A DNA stretch of 64,000 bases from Roseburia sp. Lineage in GTDB: Bacteria > Bacillota > Clostridia > Lachnospirales > Lachnospiraceae. Within the stretch, counting starts at the first letter, position 1. Each line of letters begins with the position of its first letter. Shown here in pieces: positions 16,767 through 25,720 of the stretch. The translations under genes were made by a program, and so were the position numbers. The stretch is from contig JAGBEG010000022.1 of NCBI GenBank assembly GCA_017937095.1, positions 122,983 through 186,982 of the forward strand, read 5' to 3'. The notes under the pieces were generated by a model. The model searched no databases and was not told the origin of the DNA. It was given only the letters and a program-made list of their open reading frames with translations.

Positions 16767-16795
16767 AGTATACTATCCGATGTCCAAAATGTCAA
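16767..16795 (-). promoter_or_regulatory. Consensus promoter of the tRNA operon
   Basis: TTGACA (16790-16795) and TATACT (16767-16772) are 17 bp apart on the minus strand. A small hairpin (GTCGGTTGC/GCAGCCGAC, 16739-16760) follows in the leader before tRNA-Val. Confidence 0.8.
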
Positions 16796-16837
16796 CACTT
16801 TTTTTGATATTTTTTTGTCGTATTTTTTTGTCGTATT

Positions 16838-19318
16838 TTATGCTTCCTCCAGCAGACGGTCGACCAGCTTGACGCATTCCGCCGCATCCTTTGAGTAGCC
16901 GTCCGCTCCGATTTCCTCAGCGAAGCTCTCCGTGATCGCCGCGCCTCCGATGACCACCTTCGCCGTACAGCCCCGCTCCTTTACAAGCTCGACGACGTCC
17001 TTCATCCGCATCATCGTTGTCGTCATAAGTGCAGAAAGTCCGATGACCTTCGCATTCTCCTTCATGGCGGTATCGACGATCACATCCGCCGGGACATCCT
17101 TGCCGAGATCAATGACATGATAGCCGTAATTCTTTAACATCAGCACGACCAGATTCTTGCCGATGTCGTGGATATCTCCCTCGACAGTTGCCACGACAAG
17201 TGTCGCCTTCGGTTCCCTGTCGTCGCGCGCAAGCATCGGCTCTAAATACTCGATTGCGACCTTCATTGCATTTGCAGAGGAAATGAGCTGCGGCAGGAAA
17301 TATTTCTGCTTGTCAAACAGATCGCCCACCTCGTTGATGGCAGGAATCAGATGACCGTTGATGATGTCTTCTGGGCCTACTCCATCTGCAAGCACCTTCT
17401 TTACCTCATCCAGAATCGTGTTCTTATTCCCCTTTAAAACAGCCTCATAGACGCTGCTCTTCGCCGCCTTATCCGCAGCGCCGCCCGACGCCGTCTTCTT
17501 TCCTTCCGGCGCGCTCTTTGCCGCCACGGGCTTCGTTCCCGCCGGAACCCAGACATGCTCCATCCCCTCATACTTATCTGCAAGGAAATTCATCCGGTTG
17601 ATATAGCGGATATCGCTCTCCTCCTTGTTCAGGAGCATGTCCGACGCGAACGCCGCATTCATCAGAAGTTCCTGCGACGGATTCGCAATCGCCATCGTAA
17701 GCCCGTTCGCAATCGCCATCGTAAGAAACGCCGTATTCACGTAAGAGCGCTCCGGGAGTCCGAAAGAAATATTGGAAAGCCCGCAGACCGTCGGAAGCCC
17801 CAGTTCATTCTTACAATAGGAAAAGGTTTCAAAGCACTCGAGCGCAGCCCTGGGATTCGCTCCGATTGTCGCCACAAGTCCGTCCACAATGATGTCCCCG
17901 GCGCTCATACCGATCGCCTCCGCGCGTTTTACGATCTCGCGGATGATTCCATGCTTCTCGGCGGAATCCTTCGGCAGTCCTTCATCGGAAAGCGGAAGCA
18001 GGATGAACATCGCACCGTATTTCTTTGCAATCGGAAGCAGATACTCAATCTTCTCCTGCTCCATGGAAATCGAGTTCACCAGCGCGCGCCCCGGATAAAT
18101 CCGCAGGGCAGCCTCAATGATATCCACATGGCTCGAATCGATGCAAAGCGGCAAGTCTACCGTTGAAGTCACTTCATAGATGGCGTTGAGCATCATTTCC
18201 TTTTCATCAATTCCGTTCATGCCCATATTGATGTCAAGAATCTGCGCGCCGTTCTCCTCCTGCTCCGTCGCCATCTTTCGCACACGGTTTAAGCTTCCTT
18301 CCTTAAGCTCCGCCTGCAAAAGCTTCTTCCCGGTCGGATTGATGCGCTCTCCGATCACCATAAAATTGCCGTCTAGCTTCACCTCGACATGCTTCCGCTC
18401 AGAAGTAAGCATACGTCGTGCCTGCTTAAGCGGCGTGCGCACCGTCATCCCGCCAACCGCCGTCTTTAGCGCCGCAATATGCGCAGGCGTCGTACCGCAG
18501 CAGCCGCCCAAAATCGCAGCGCCCGCCTCCACGAGCTTCGCACCGACTGCCGCAAATTCCTCCGGGGTCGTCCGGTAGACGGTCACGCCGTCCACAAGCT
18601 CCGGCATCCCGGCGTTCGGTTTCGCGAGAACCGGAACCGTCGCATATTCCGCCATCTGCGCCACCGGCGCAAGCATCGCCTCCGGTCCTGTAGAACAGTT
18701 TAACCCTACCGCATCCGCGCCAAGGCTCTGCAGCACGATTACCGCCGTCGCAGGGTCCGTTCCGTAGAGCGTGCGCCCATCCTCATTATACGTAAGCGAT
18801 ACCATAATCGGAAGATCGCAGACCTCGCGGATTGCAATGACTGCGGCGCGGCTCTCCTGAAGACTCATCATCGTCTCCACCACAAAGAGATCCGCTCCCG
18901 CCTCATAGATGACCTTCGCCTGCTCGCGGTATACCCCGACAAGCTCCTCAAACATCAGTTCACCAAGCGGATATAACTGCTGCCCGGTCATCGTAAGGTC
19001 GCCCGCCACATAAGCATGTCCGCCCGCGGCGCGCTTCGAGAGCGCTACAAGCTCCCGGTTCATGGACACAAGCTTCTCCGAAAGCCCATACTCATCAAGC
19101 TTGATTCTGTTCGCCGTAAAGGTCGGTGCAAACAGGATATCCGTTCCCGCTTCGACATACGCCTTCTGCAATTCTACCAAAACCTCGGGATTCTCTAAAA
19201 TCCACTGCTCGGGGCATACGCCGACCGGCATTCCCGCTTTCTGCAAATTTGTTCCCGTCGCCCCGTCCAAGATGATCGGTCTGCTCTGTACAAGTGTCTT
19301 AAATTCTTCTCTGGTCAT
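16838..19318 (-). CDS. metH: Cobalamin-dependent methionine synthase, short form
   Basis: 826 residues. In order: a homocysteine-binding domain (~1-290) with zinc Cys ligands in GLNCSTG and LGGCCGTTP; a pterin-binding domain (~325-585) with GERINPTGKK and DINMGMNG; an Ala/Gly/Lys linker (~600-625); and a B12 cap and Rossmann domain (~630-826) with the axial-His motif EGDIHDIGKN. The C-terminal AdoMet reactivation domain of E. coli MetH (about 1227 residues) is absent. This short form is common in Clostridia, where a separate activation protein repairs oxidised cobalamin; none is in the window. The start at 19318 has AAGGA upstream. Confidence 0.95.
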   Translation of the reverse strand: MTREEFKTLVQSRPIILDGATGTNLQKAGMPVGVCPEQWILENPEVLVELQKAYVEAGTDILFAPTFTANRIKLDEYGLSEKLVSMNRELVALSKRAAGGHAYVAGDLTMTGQQLYPLGELMFEELVGVYREQAKVIYEAGADLFVVETMMSLQESRAAVIAIREVCDLPIMVSLTYNEDGRTLYGTDPATAVIVLQSLGADAVGLNCSTGPEAMLAPVAQMAEYATVPVLAKPNAGMPELVDGVTVYRTTPEEFAAVGAKLVEAGAAILGGCCGTTPAHIAALKTAVGGMTVRTPLKQARRMLTSERKHVEVKLDGNFMVIGERINPTGKKLLQAELKEGSLNRVRKMATEQEENGAQILDINMGMNGIDEKEMMLNAIYEVTSTVDLPLCIDSSHVDIIEAALRIYPGRALVNSISMEQEKIEYLLPIAKKYGAMFILLPLSDEGLPKDSAEKHGIIREIVKRAEAIGMSAGDIIVDGLVATIGANPRAALECFETFSYCKNELGLPTVCGLSNISFGLPERSYVNTAFLTMAIANGLTMAIANPSQELLMNAAFASDMLLNKEESDIRYINRMNFLADKYEGMEHVWVPAGTKPVAAKSAPEGKKTASGGAADKAAKSSVYEAVLKGNKNTILDEVKKVLADGVGPEDIINGHLIPAINEVGDLFDKQKYFLPQLISSANAMKVAIEYLEPMLARDDREPKATLVVATVEGDIHDIGKNLVVLMLKNYGYHVIDLGKDVPADVIVDTAMKENAKVIGLSALMTTTMMRMKDVVELVKERGCTAKVVIGGAAITESFAEEIGADGYSKDAAECVKLVDRLLEEA

Positions 19319-19390
19319 CGCTTTATCCTTCTTCTGGTTCGCCCTATCTTTCCGCAATCATACCATTTTCGAGGGGCAGGCGCAAGCCCT

Positions 19391-19468
19391 ATCTTTTTCC
19401 GACATTTTCTTCACAGATCTTTTCCCGACATTTTTTTCACATATCTTTTCCTGACGCTTTCTTCACCT
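19391..19468. repeat. Three 26-bp tandem repeats upstream of metH
   Basis: Units starting ATCTTTT(T/C)CC(G/T)GAC begin at 19391, 19417 and 19443, each exactly 26 bp and differing at a few positions. They sit 73-150 bp upstream of the metH start, in the 237-bp gap between the alcohol dehydrogenase stop and metH. No gene is seen in that gap. Confidence 0.8.
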
Positions 19469-19555
19469 CCCGATGACTTTTCTCCTTCCCGGTCAATCTT
19501 AAAATCCCCTTCGAACCATAATGCGCCAGAAAGATAAACAGCAAAGACCTCTCCC

Positions 19556-20701
19556 TTACATACATTCCATCAGAATCTCATAAATTTCATCCCGGTCAAG
19601 CTCGCGGGGACCCGTTTTAATAATATTGCAGCTATCCGCCACCTGCCGCAGCACTTCCGGCGTGATTTCCACCGTGGATTTAAGCTGGCTCATTTTTACA
19701 GGAAGTCCGCACTCCTTAATAAAGTTTTCCAGTGCATCCACACCCGCCTCTGCGGTATCTGCGCCAAATACGACCTTTGCAAACCGCGTAAATTTCTCCG
19801 GCGCATCCTTCACGATATGGCGGTAATAAGCGGGATGAATGACAGCAAGTCCCTGTCCGTGGTTGCAGTCGGTATAAGCTCCCAACTGATGTTCCATCTG
19901 GTGCGCCTGAAAATCGGTCAGACGGCCGCATTTCAAAATCCCGTTTTCCGCCATGGCGGAATCCCACATCAGGTTGCTCCTTGCCTGCATATCATTGATA
20001 TCCGCAAGCAGGCGGCGCATATTGACAACGGTGTTGCGCATGACTGCCAGCGCCACATCATCCGACACATTATCTTCATCCGAGCTGCCGAGGTAGGTTT
20101 CCATTGCATGGCTTAAGGTATCAAAAGCACCGGAAAGCACCTGCACAGGCGGTACCGACATCGTATAGGCAGGGTCGAGAACCGCAAAGGATGCCGCCGT
20201 TCCAAAAACAGGGCCTTTCCATTTCTTCTCTTCATAAGTGATGACCGCCCCTGCGTTCATTTCCGCTCCGGTGCCGGACGCGGTGACGACTGCGCCCATC
20301 GGAATCCCTGCCGCCGGAAATCTGCCAGCGCCATATTCCATATTCCAGATATCCTCGTCGAGTACCGCCTGCGCGGAAATCACCTTACAACAGTCAATCA
20401 CGCTGCCGCCGCCGACAGCCAGAATGAAGTCCACCTGCTGTTCACGGGCAAGCGCCGCACCCTCCTGTACCTTCGCATACGTAGGATTTGGCATGATTCC
20501 GGAGAAATCAACCACCTTTTTGCCTGCCTGTTCCAGCAGTGTTTTCATCTCGTCATAAACGCCGTTCTTTTTGACAGAACCGCCGCCATAGGCGAGCATC
20601 ACGGTTTCGCCGACCTTGCCAAGCTCTGCGCCGAAAGCCTGCGCCGCGCTTCCTTCACCGAAATATACCTTTGTGGGATAAGAAAATGTAAATTTTTGCA
20701 T
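19556..20701 (-). CDS. Iron-containing alcohol dehydrogenase (NADP-butanol dehydrogenase type)
   Basis: 381 residues. GGGSVIDCCK is the cofactor loop, and the metal site is spread over FDTLSHAMETYLG, AHQMEHQLGAY and CNHGQGLAVIHP with the expected His residues. It resembles YqhD/BdhB-type enzymes that reduce aldehydes with NADPH. The start at 20701 has AAAGGAGG. It follows the EFR1 gene by 82 bp and is probably read from the same MerR-type promoter, which suggests aldehyde or redox stress as the signal. The physiological aldehyde is not determined. Confidence 0.93.
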   Translation of the reverse strand: MQKFTFSYPTKVYFGEGSAAQAFGAELGKVGETVMLAYGGGSVKKNGVYDEMKTLLEQAGKKVVDFSGIMPNPTYAKVQEGAALAREQQVDFILAVGGGSVIDCCKVISAQAVLDEDIWNMEYGAGRFPAAGIPMGAVVTASGTGAEMNAGAVITYEEKKWKGPVFGTAASFAVLDPAYTMSVPPVQVLSGAFDTLSHAMETYLGSSDEDNVSDDVALAVMRNTVVNMRRLLADINDMQARSNLMWDSAMAENGILKCGRLTDFQAHQMEHQLGAYTDCNHGQGLAVIHPAYYRHIVKDAPEKFTRFAKVVFGADTAEAGVDALENFIKECGLPVKMSQLKSTVEITPEVLRQVADSCNIIKTGPRELDRDEIYEILMECM

Positions 20702-20783
20702 CGTAACTTCCTCCTTTATTATTTTCATTTTTGATGCTTCTTTTGTGCTGTTCATCGCGTTTGTACTACATTAACAGTAACAA

Positions 20784-21548
20784 TCAGACCTGACAATTTG
20801 CCTCTATAATCTCCTGCAGCGAAATGTGTTCATTGCGATAACGCGCGTCGGGATTTACTTCCGGGATTGTGAGCCGGATCGCCTTCTGCGGACATGCATG
20901 GGCGCATGCCAGACAGGTCTGGCAGTTTTCCGGGATATGCACCGCTCTTTTCTCCACTACATGAACGCAGCCAGCCGGACATACCTTTTCGCAAATACCG
21001 CAGCCGACGCAGGCATCTGTGACCCGAAGGAGATGCTGCCACACATTCGGCGGCATCTGGCTCATGCGGGCTAGGAACTCCCGGTGTGCGGTGCGGTCTG
21101 TATCTGTGACCTCTGCAATCCAATTCTTGCGCGCCGCAAGATCAGTCAGAATTGCCGCCATATTTTCTTCCACCTTCTTATCCATGCTCCGCTGCTCGTT
21201 CATATCAAACCCCGGCAGCCAGTTGTCCGCCATTACAATCACGTTGATATAATTGACAGCAACGCCGCACTCGTCGCAGAGCTTCTTCGCCAGCTCCGCA
21301 GCCCCGCCATGCCTGTTTCCATAGGTCAGAATCATGTAGAAATATTCCGTGTGAAAAACGGCTTTTTTCAGAAAATCCTTCACCATAGTCGGCACTTCAT
21401 GTCCATAGACAGGCGCGACAATGCCGATGCTGTCCGCAGCAAATTCCAGATGCTCCTGACGCATGATCTGCGGAATGCTGACTGGAATTTCTTCTATCTT
21501 TTTTGCAATGTACAGGCTGTTGCCCGTACCGGTAAAGTAAAATACCAT
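20784..21548 (-). CDS. EFR1-type flavodoxin-ferredoxin fusion
   Basis: 254 residues. The N-terminal half is a flavodoxin-like domain with the FMN phosphate loop FTGTGNSLYIA. The C-terminal half has two [4Fe-4S] clusters: CVGCGICEKVCPAGC and CQTCLACAHACPQ. Such proteins move electrons between flavin and iron-sulfur partners in anaerobes. The start has AGGAGGGTGA before it. It is first in an operon with the alcohol dehydrogenase, so it may feed or drain electrons for that enzyme; this link is inference. Confidence 0.9.
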   Translation of the reverse strand: MVFYFTGTGNSLYIAKKIEEIPVSIPQIMRQEHLEFAADSIGIVAPVYGHEVPTMVKDFLKKAVFHTEYFYMILTYGNRHGGAAELAKKLCDECGVAVNYINVIVMADNWLPGFDMNEQRSMDKKVEENMAAILTDLAARKNWIAEVTDTDRTAHREFLARMSQMPPNVWQHLLRVTDACVGCGICEKVCPAGCVHVVEKRAVHIPENCQTCLACAHACPQKAIRLTIPEVNPDARYRNEHISLQEIIEANCQV

Positions 21549-21600
21549 AACAAATCACCCTCCTGCCTTTCTTGCATCTTTGCTTATAACATGCTACAAT

Positions 21601-21652
21601 TCGATTGTTTCTTCCGATTGATACTACCGATTATATTCTCCGGTTGTTACAA
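21601..21652. repeat. Four 13-bp direct repeats over the same promoter
   Basis: TCGATTGTTTCTT, CCGATTGATACTA, CCGATTATATTCT and CCGGTTGTTACAA follow each other at exact 13-bp steps. They cover the -10 region and operator. Confidence 0.65.
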
Positions 21653-21660
21653 CCGGTCAA
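21630..21660 (-). promoter_or_regulatory. MerR-type promoter of the EFR1-alcohol dehydrogenase operon
   Basis: TTGACC (21655-21660) and TATAAT (21630-21635) are 19 bp apart, too long for normal use. The spacer is filled by the palindrome CCGGTTGT-T-ACAACCGG (21640-21656). A 19-bp spacer with a central palindrome is the hallmark of promoters twisted open by MerR-family activators. No merR gene is within the window. Confidence 0.75.
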
Positions 21661-21714
21661 GAGGATTTTTCAAATAAATGGTGAATTTTTGTAAAAAATA
21701 AGGAGAAGATGAAC

Positions 21715-22644
21715 ATGTATACCAAGAAACAGGTCTGTGATGATGTGCTTTCCGGCAAACGGCCGTATGTCAGCAATTTAATCCAGACGGAGGATGTCTC
21801 CGATAAGAAAAAGGCAATCCGGCTCGTCGCCCTCGACATGGACGGCACGCTCTTTAACAATCAAAGTCAGATTTCCGCGGAGGATCAGAATGCGATCCGC
21901 TCCGCCGCCGCGCAGGGCGTCACCGTCGTCATCTCGACCGGGCGCCCTTACATCGGGCTTCCCGTGCCGCTTCTCACCCGGCTTGGCATACGCTATGCCA
22001 TCACATCAGGCGGCGCAGCGATCTACCGTCTGCCCGAACGCGAATGTATCTATGAATGCTGCATGGAGCCTGAGCTTGTATGTCCGATCATTGAAGAACT
22101 GCAAAAAAAAGACATCCACATGGATGCCTTTATTGACGGCAACGGCTACAGTAAGCGCTCCTGCGAGCCAAATATCAGCAGACTCGTCATGCCGGAGTCG
22201 ATACGCCGCTATATCCGGGAGACGCGCACCTTCACAGACGACCTCGCCGCCTATATAAAAGACAATCATCTCGCCGTGCAGAAGATGACGCTCAATTTCT
22301 ATCCGCTTCCCGACGGCACCTTCCAAAGCCGCGAGGAGGTCAGGGCGTTTCTCGCCTCTCACCCGGAAATCACATTTCTCTCCGGCGGTTATCACAATCT
22401 GGAATTTACCAGGGCAGGAACTACCAAGGGAAAAGGCCTGCGTTTTCTCTGTGAATATCTCGGCATTCCACTTGAAGAGACGATGGCCTGCGGCGACACG
22501 CAGAACGACATCGACATTCTAAAGACCGCCGCCATCGGCGTTGCCATGGGAAATGCAATCGACGAGGTAAAAGCAGTTGCAGACTTCGTCACGCGCTCCA
22601 ACGAGGAGAGCGGCGTCGCATATGCCATCCACACTTTCATCTGA
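21715..22644 (+). CDS. Cof-type HAD-IIB family phosphatase
   Basis: 309 residues. After ~33 extra N-terminal residues, HAD motif I is LDMDGTLFN, motif II VISTGRP, motif III Lys in the TKGKGL region and motif IV CGDTQNDIDILKTA. The type IIB cap lies between. These enzymes dephosphorylate sugar phosphates, pyridoxal phosphate or similar small molecules. AAGGAG lies 9 bases before the ATG at 21715 but only 3 before the ATG at 21709, so 21715 is preferred. It is divergent from the EFR1 operon. Confidence 0.9.
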   Translation: MYTKKQVCDDVLSGKRPYVSNLIQTEDVSDKKKAIRLVALDMDGTLFNNQSQISAEDQNAIRSAAAQGVTVVISTGRPYIGLPVPLLTRLGIRYAITSGGAAIYRLPERECIYECCMEPELVCPIIEELQKKDIHMDAFIDGNGYSKRSCEPNISRLVMPESIRRYIRETRTFTDDLAAYIKDNHLAVQKMTLNFYPLPDGTFQSREEVRAFLASHPEITFLSGGYHNLEFTRAGTTKGKGLRFLCEYLGIPLEETMACGDTQNDIDILKTAAIGVAMGNAIDEVKAVADFVTRSNEESGVAYAIHTFI

Positions 22645-22708
22645 CAATACTACCGCCGCCCACGGCAGCTTCCTTTGACAGGCAATGTTCCCGCCGCCTG
22701 CGGCAGCT

Positions 22709-23791
22709 TCACCTGACAATGCTCCCGCCGCCCGCGACGTACTCGCCGTCATAGAGCACGACCGCCTGTCCCGGCGTCACTGCGCGCACCGGCTCCGGAA
22801 ATTCGCAGCAAATCTCATCCTTCCCTGTGCGCACGACGCGGCAGGGACTTCCCGCATGGGAGTAGCGGATTTTCGCGTTCAGCATCACCGGCTCCGTGAT
22901 ATCGGCAAGCGCCATAAAATTGAGCTTATTTGCATACAGCCGATCCGTGTATACATCACGATCCTCTCCGAGCACGACCTCGTTCGTTTCCGGTCGTATC
23001 TCCACGACAAAGACCGGATGTCCAAACGCGATTCCAAGTCCCTTTCTCTGCCCGATCGTATAGTGTGTAATCCCCTTATGCTGTCCAAGCACCGTACCGT
23101 CCACAGCTACAAAATTGCCCGGCGGCGGCACACATTCCCCGCACTCCCTGTCGATAAAGCCCGCGTAATCGTTATCCGGGATAAAACAAATTTCCTGACT
23201 GTCCTTTTTGTGTGCGACCGACAGCCCGATCTGTTCCGCTATCGCGCGAATCTCATCCTTCGTATAATCGCCTACCGGCATCAGCGTGTGCGCAAGCTGA
23301 TCCTGTGTCAGATTGTAAAGCGCATAGGTCTGATCCTTCACCGCCGTGACCGAATTGCGAATCGCATATCTCCCGTTTGAAAGCTGTTCTACCCTTGCAT
23401 AATGTCCGGTCGCGATATAATCCGCACCGATTTCAAGACTTCTCTGCAAAAGTGACTCCCACTTTACATAGCGGTTGCACGCAATACAGGGATTCGGCGT
23501 CCTTCCGCACAGATATTCCGCAGTAAAATAATCCATGACATGCGTTTTAAACTCACGCTTAAAATTCATCACATAGTACGGGATCTCAAGACGTTCCGCC
23601 ACCCTGCGCGCATCGTCAACCGCGCTTAAGCCGCAGCAGCCGCCGTTCTCCGCCTGTTCAAATGAATCCTCGTCCTGCCAGATCTGCATCGTGACCCCGA
23701 TCACTTCATATCCCTGCTCTTTCAGCAGATACGCTGCAACGGACGAATCCACGCCGCCTGACATACCGACTACTACCTTTTTTCCAGCCAT
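22709..23791 (-). CDS. mnmA: tRNA-specific 2-thiouridylase MnmA
   Basis: 360 residues. The PP-loop GMSGGVDSSVAAYLL binds ATP. The two catalytic Cys lie in NPCIACNRYVKW and near SQEICFIPDNDY, and the C-terminal beta-barrel carries TIGQRKGLGI. It puts sulfur on U34 of tRNA-Lys, -Glu and -Gln, with a cysteine desulfurase as sulfur donor (not in the window). Confidence 0.96.
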   Translation of the reverse strand: MAGKKVVVGMSGGVDSSVAAYLLKEQGYEVIGVTMQIWQDEDSFEQAENGGCCGLSAVDDARRVAERLEIPYYVMNFKREFKTHVMDYFTAEYLCGRTPNPCIACNRYVKWESLLQRSLEIGADYIATGHYARVEQLSNGRYAIRNSVTAVKDQTYALYNLTQDQLAHTLMPVGDYTKDEIRAIAEQIGLSVAHKKDSQEICFIPDNDYAGFIDRECGECVPPPGNFVAVDGTVLGQHKGITHYTIGQRKGLGIAFGHPVFVVEIRPETNEVVLGEDRDVYTDRLYANKLNFMALADITEPVMLNAKIRYSHAGSPCRVVRTGKDEICCEFPEPVRAVTPGQAVVLYDGEYVAGGGSIVR

Positions 23792-23903
23792 ATTCCTAAT
23801 CCGTCTCCTTAAAATAGAATCCGGCTTTGCCGGATTCTCCGCGCCCGAGCGGTGCTGTTTACAACAACTTCTCTCCGCGAGGTGCGCATCCTGCCCGGCA
23901 GGG

Positions 23904-23975
23904 CCTTTTTACTCTATAGGGCTCATTACTTTCACGCTTTACAGCAACATGGTATTTTCTATAGAGTAAAAAAGG
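23904..23975. repeat. Long inverted repeat between mnmA and the FliD-like gene
   Basis: CCTTTTTACTCTATAG (23904-23919) pairs with CTATAGAGTAAAAAAGG (23959-23975), with one extra A, enclosing 39 bases. It directly abuts the terminator stem at 23974-24002. Confidence 0.7.
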
Positions 23976-24002
23976 ACGTCCCGCAAAAACTTGGGGGACG
24001 CC
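23968..24002 (-). terminator. Terminator after the FliD-like gene
   Basis: GGACGTCCC (23974-23982) pairs with GGGGACGCC (23994-24002), followed by six U in the minus direction. It lies 64 bp after the stop at 24067. Confidence 0.75.
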
Positions 24003-24066
24003 CTCATCATTACATGCCTATCATCGCATGTCTGACTCATTTTGGCAAGCCTTTCGGCTCAATATC

Positions 24067-25329
24067 CTACATAAATGAACTGTACAGATCGCCGCTGTTG
24101 TAGTTGTATGTATAGGAACCACTGTCGTTGTACGTGTTGGACTTCGACGCTTCCTTCTCTGCATAGCTGTTGATCTTGGTAATCTGGCTCTCTACATCCT
24201 CACCGAGACTGTTTGCTCCCTGGAACAGAGACTTCACCTTGTTCATATCCGCATCCTTGAACTTCGTCTCATCGATGGAAAGGTTATTGTCAGAATCAAT
24301 CGTGATTCCCACAGCGGAAAGAGCCGTCTTATTTGCCGAAACATAATTCATCATCGTCTTTCTCGCCTGAATGATGTTCTTTGTGTCGGAATCCTCGGTC
24401 TTATCCAACAGGGTATTGTAATCCTTGATAAAGCTCTTCACAGCCTTGTAGATGCCGTCCTTGTCGTAATCCGTAGTCGTCACGCCGTCTTCGCCTGTCT
24501 GCGTCACCTTATTGAACAAGGACTTGGTTCCTGTCTCACGCAGCTTGGAAAGGGAGTTCTTCGCTGCCTCCGCCGCATCTTCAATCGCCGCCAGCGTCTT
24601 GCTGGTGTCCTTGGAGGTCGAAGTGGAGGTCGTGCTGGTATCTTTATGCGTGCTGCTTTCGCTCACTCTCTTCGCCATATCCGAAGCATAGTTCGCAACC
24701 GTGGACGCCTTTGCCTTGACCTGATAAACAAACCCGCCTGTCGACTGGAACACCGACTGCACTCTTGCCTTGCTCGCATCCTTGAACTTTTCCTCATCTA
24801 CAGAAAGCTTATTGTCCGATCCGATCGTAACGCCCACTGCCTTAAGAGCGCTCTCATTCGCCTTGGCATAAGAAACCATATTCTTCGCCGCACGAAGAAG
24901 CGTCGTCGTGTCCGCTTCCGATGCACTGTCAAGAAAATCGTTGTAATCGTTAATGAAATCCTTCACAGCCTTATAGACCTCGTCCGTATCATAGTCCACA
25001 TAGCTGTGACCGGCTCCGTCCACCTTGGTCTTAAAGAGAGAGTTCTTCCCCTTGTCAAGAAGCACAGACGCCGAGTCGTTCAGCCGGGATGCCGCATCAT
25101 TGATAGAAGTCAGCTTCTCCTTGCTGTCCTTAATGGTCGAGGAAGCGGATGCCGTCCCGTCCTCGCTCTCCATATTCCTATAGTATGCGGAAACCAGCTT
25201 GCCATAGCTTCCGTTCTTAATGCTCGCGTAATCCGTATAACTGATCCCAAGCATATCCGAGGAACCGGAACTGCTGTTCGCGCTCCCCAGACTGGAAAAC
25301 AATGTGTTCATCGAATCATATCCTGCCAT
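24067..25329 (-). CDS. Duplicated FliD-C-like repeat protein, probable flagellar or surface protein
   Basis: 420 residues, Ser/Thr/Lys/Asp-rich, without a signal peptide or membrane segment. Two tandem copies of a ~130-residue unit are obvious: each has SLFxxKV, VDYDTDEVYKAVKDFINDYN (or TTDYDKDGIYKAVKSF), LSVDEEKFKDA (or LSIDETKFKDA) and VKSLFQ. The LSVDEEKFK-x(n)-V-x-x-x-F motif is shared with the C-terminal part of FliD and similar flagellar cap or hook proteins. The start at 25329 has AAAGGAG. A sigma-D-like promoter lies 80 bp upstream. The exact role is unknown. Confidence 0.7.
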   Translation of the reverse strand: MAGYDSMNTLFSSLGSANSSSGSSDMLGISYTDYASIKNGSYGKLVSAYYRNMESEDGTASASSTIKDSKEKLTSINDAASRLNDSASVLLDKGKNSLFKTKVDGAGHSYVDYDTDEVYKAVKDFINDYNDFLDSASEADTTTLLRAAKNMVSYAKANESALKAVGVTIGSDNKLSVDEEKFKDASKARVQSVFQSTGGFVYQVKAKASTVANYASDMAKRVSESSTHKDTSTTSTSTSKDTSKTLAAIEDAAEAAKNSLSKLRETGTKSLFNKVTQTGEDGVTTTDYDKDGIYKAVKSFIKDYNTLLDKTEDSDTKNIIQARKTMMNYVSANKTALSAVGITIDSDNNLSIDETKFKDADMNKVKSLFQGANSLGEDVESQITKINSYAEKEASKSNTYNDSGSYTYNYNSGDLYSSFM

Positions 25330-25409
25330 AATATCACTCCTTTGAATAAAAAATGTTGACTTCCATGTCATAACTACACCGCAGCCCCTGCGGTACTTCT
25401 CTATCATCT

Positions 25410-25436
25410 ATATCGTCATTTTATCGCAAATTTTTA
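25410..25436 (-). promoter_or_regulatory. Sigma-D (sigma-28)-like flagellar promoter
   Basis: The minus strand reads TAAA (25433-25436), 15 bases, then GACGATAT (25410-25417), against the consensus TAAA-N15-GCCGATAT: one mismatch. It lies 81 bp before the FliD-like gene. Confidence 0.6.
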
Positions 25437-25655
25437 CATTTTTCAAGGGAACTTATGACAGTTTAACGTCAATTCATAACGTTTTCTGCCCGTACAAAGC
25501 ATTTGTAAAATGTTTAACTATTGTTCATAGTTTATTCATAACTTATTGCTACAATAATTTTATCAACAAATGGTAAAACGTTATAAAATACTTGATAAAT
25601 TTTTTCATAATAGCCCGGGCGCTTCGGTGTCCGGGCACTCCTCATTTTAAAGACA

Positions 25656-25697
25656 AGAATCCGGCTGAAAGAGCGCTTCACTCCTTAAGCCGGATTC
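25656..25697 (-). terminator. Terminator after the CBS-ACT gene
   Basis: AGAATCCGGCT and AGCCGGATTCT arms flank a 20-base loop. A second GC-rich hairpin (GCCCGGGC/GTCCGGGC) lies at about 25613-25637. The rest of 25437-25655 is AT-rich without genes. Confidence 0.65.
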
Positions 25698-25720
25698 TTT
25701 TACCCATTCAGGGTCGTTCC

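Noticed and set aside
19358-19390. Cobalamin or SAM riboswitch before metH
   Set aside because: No conserved box or fold pieces were seen in the 200-bp gap.
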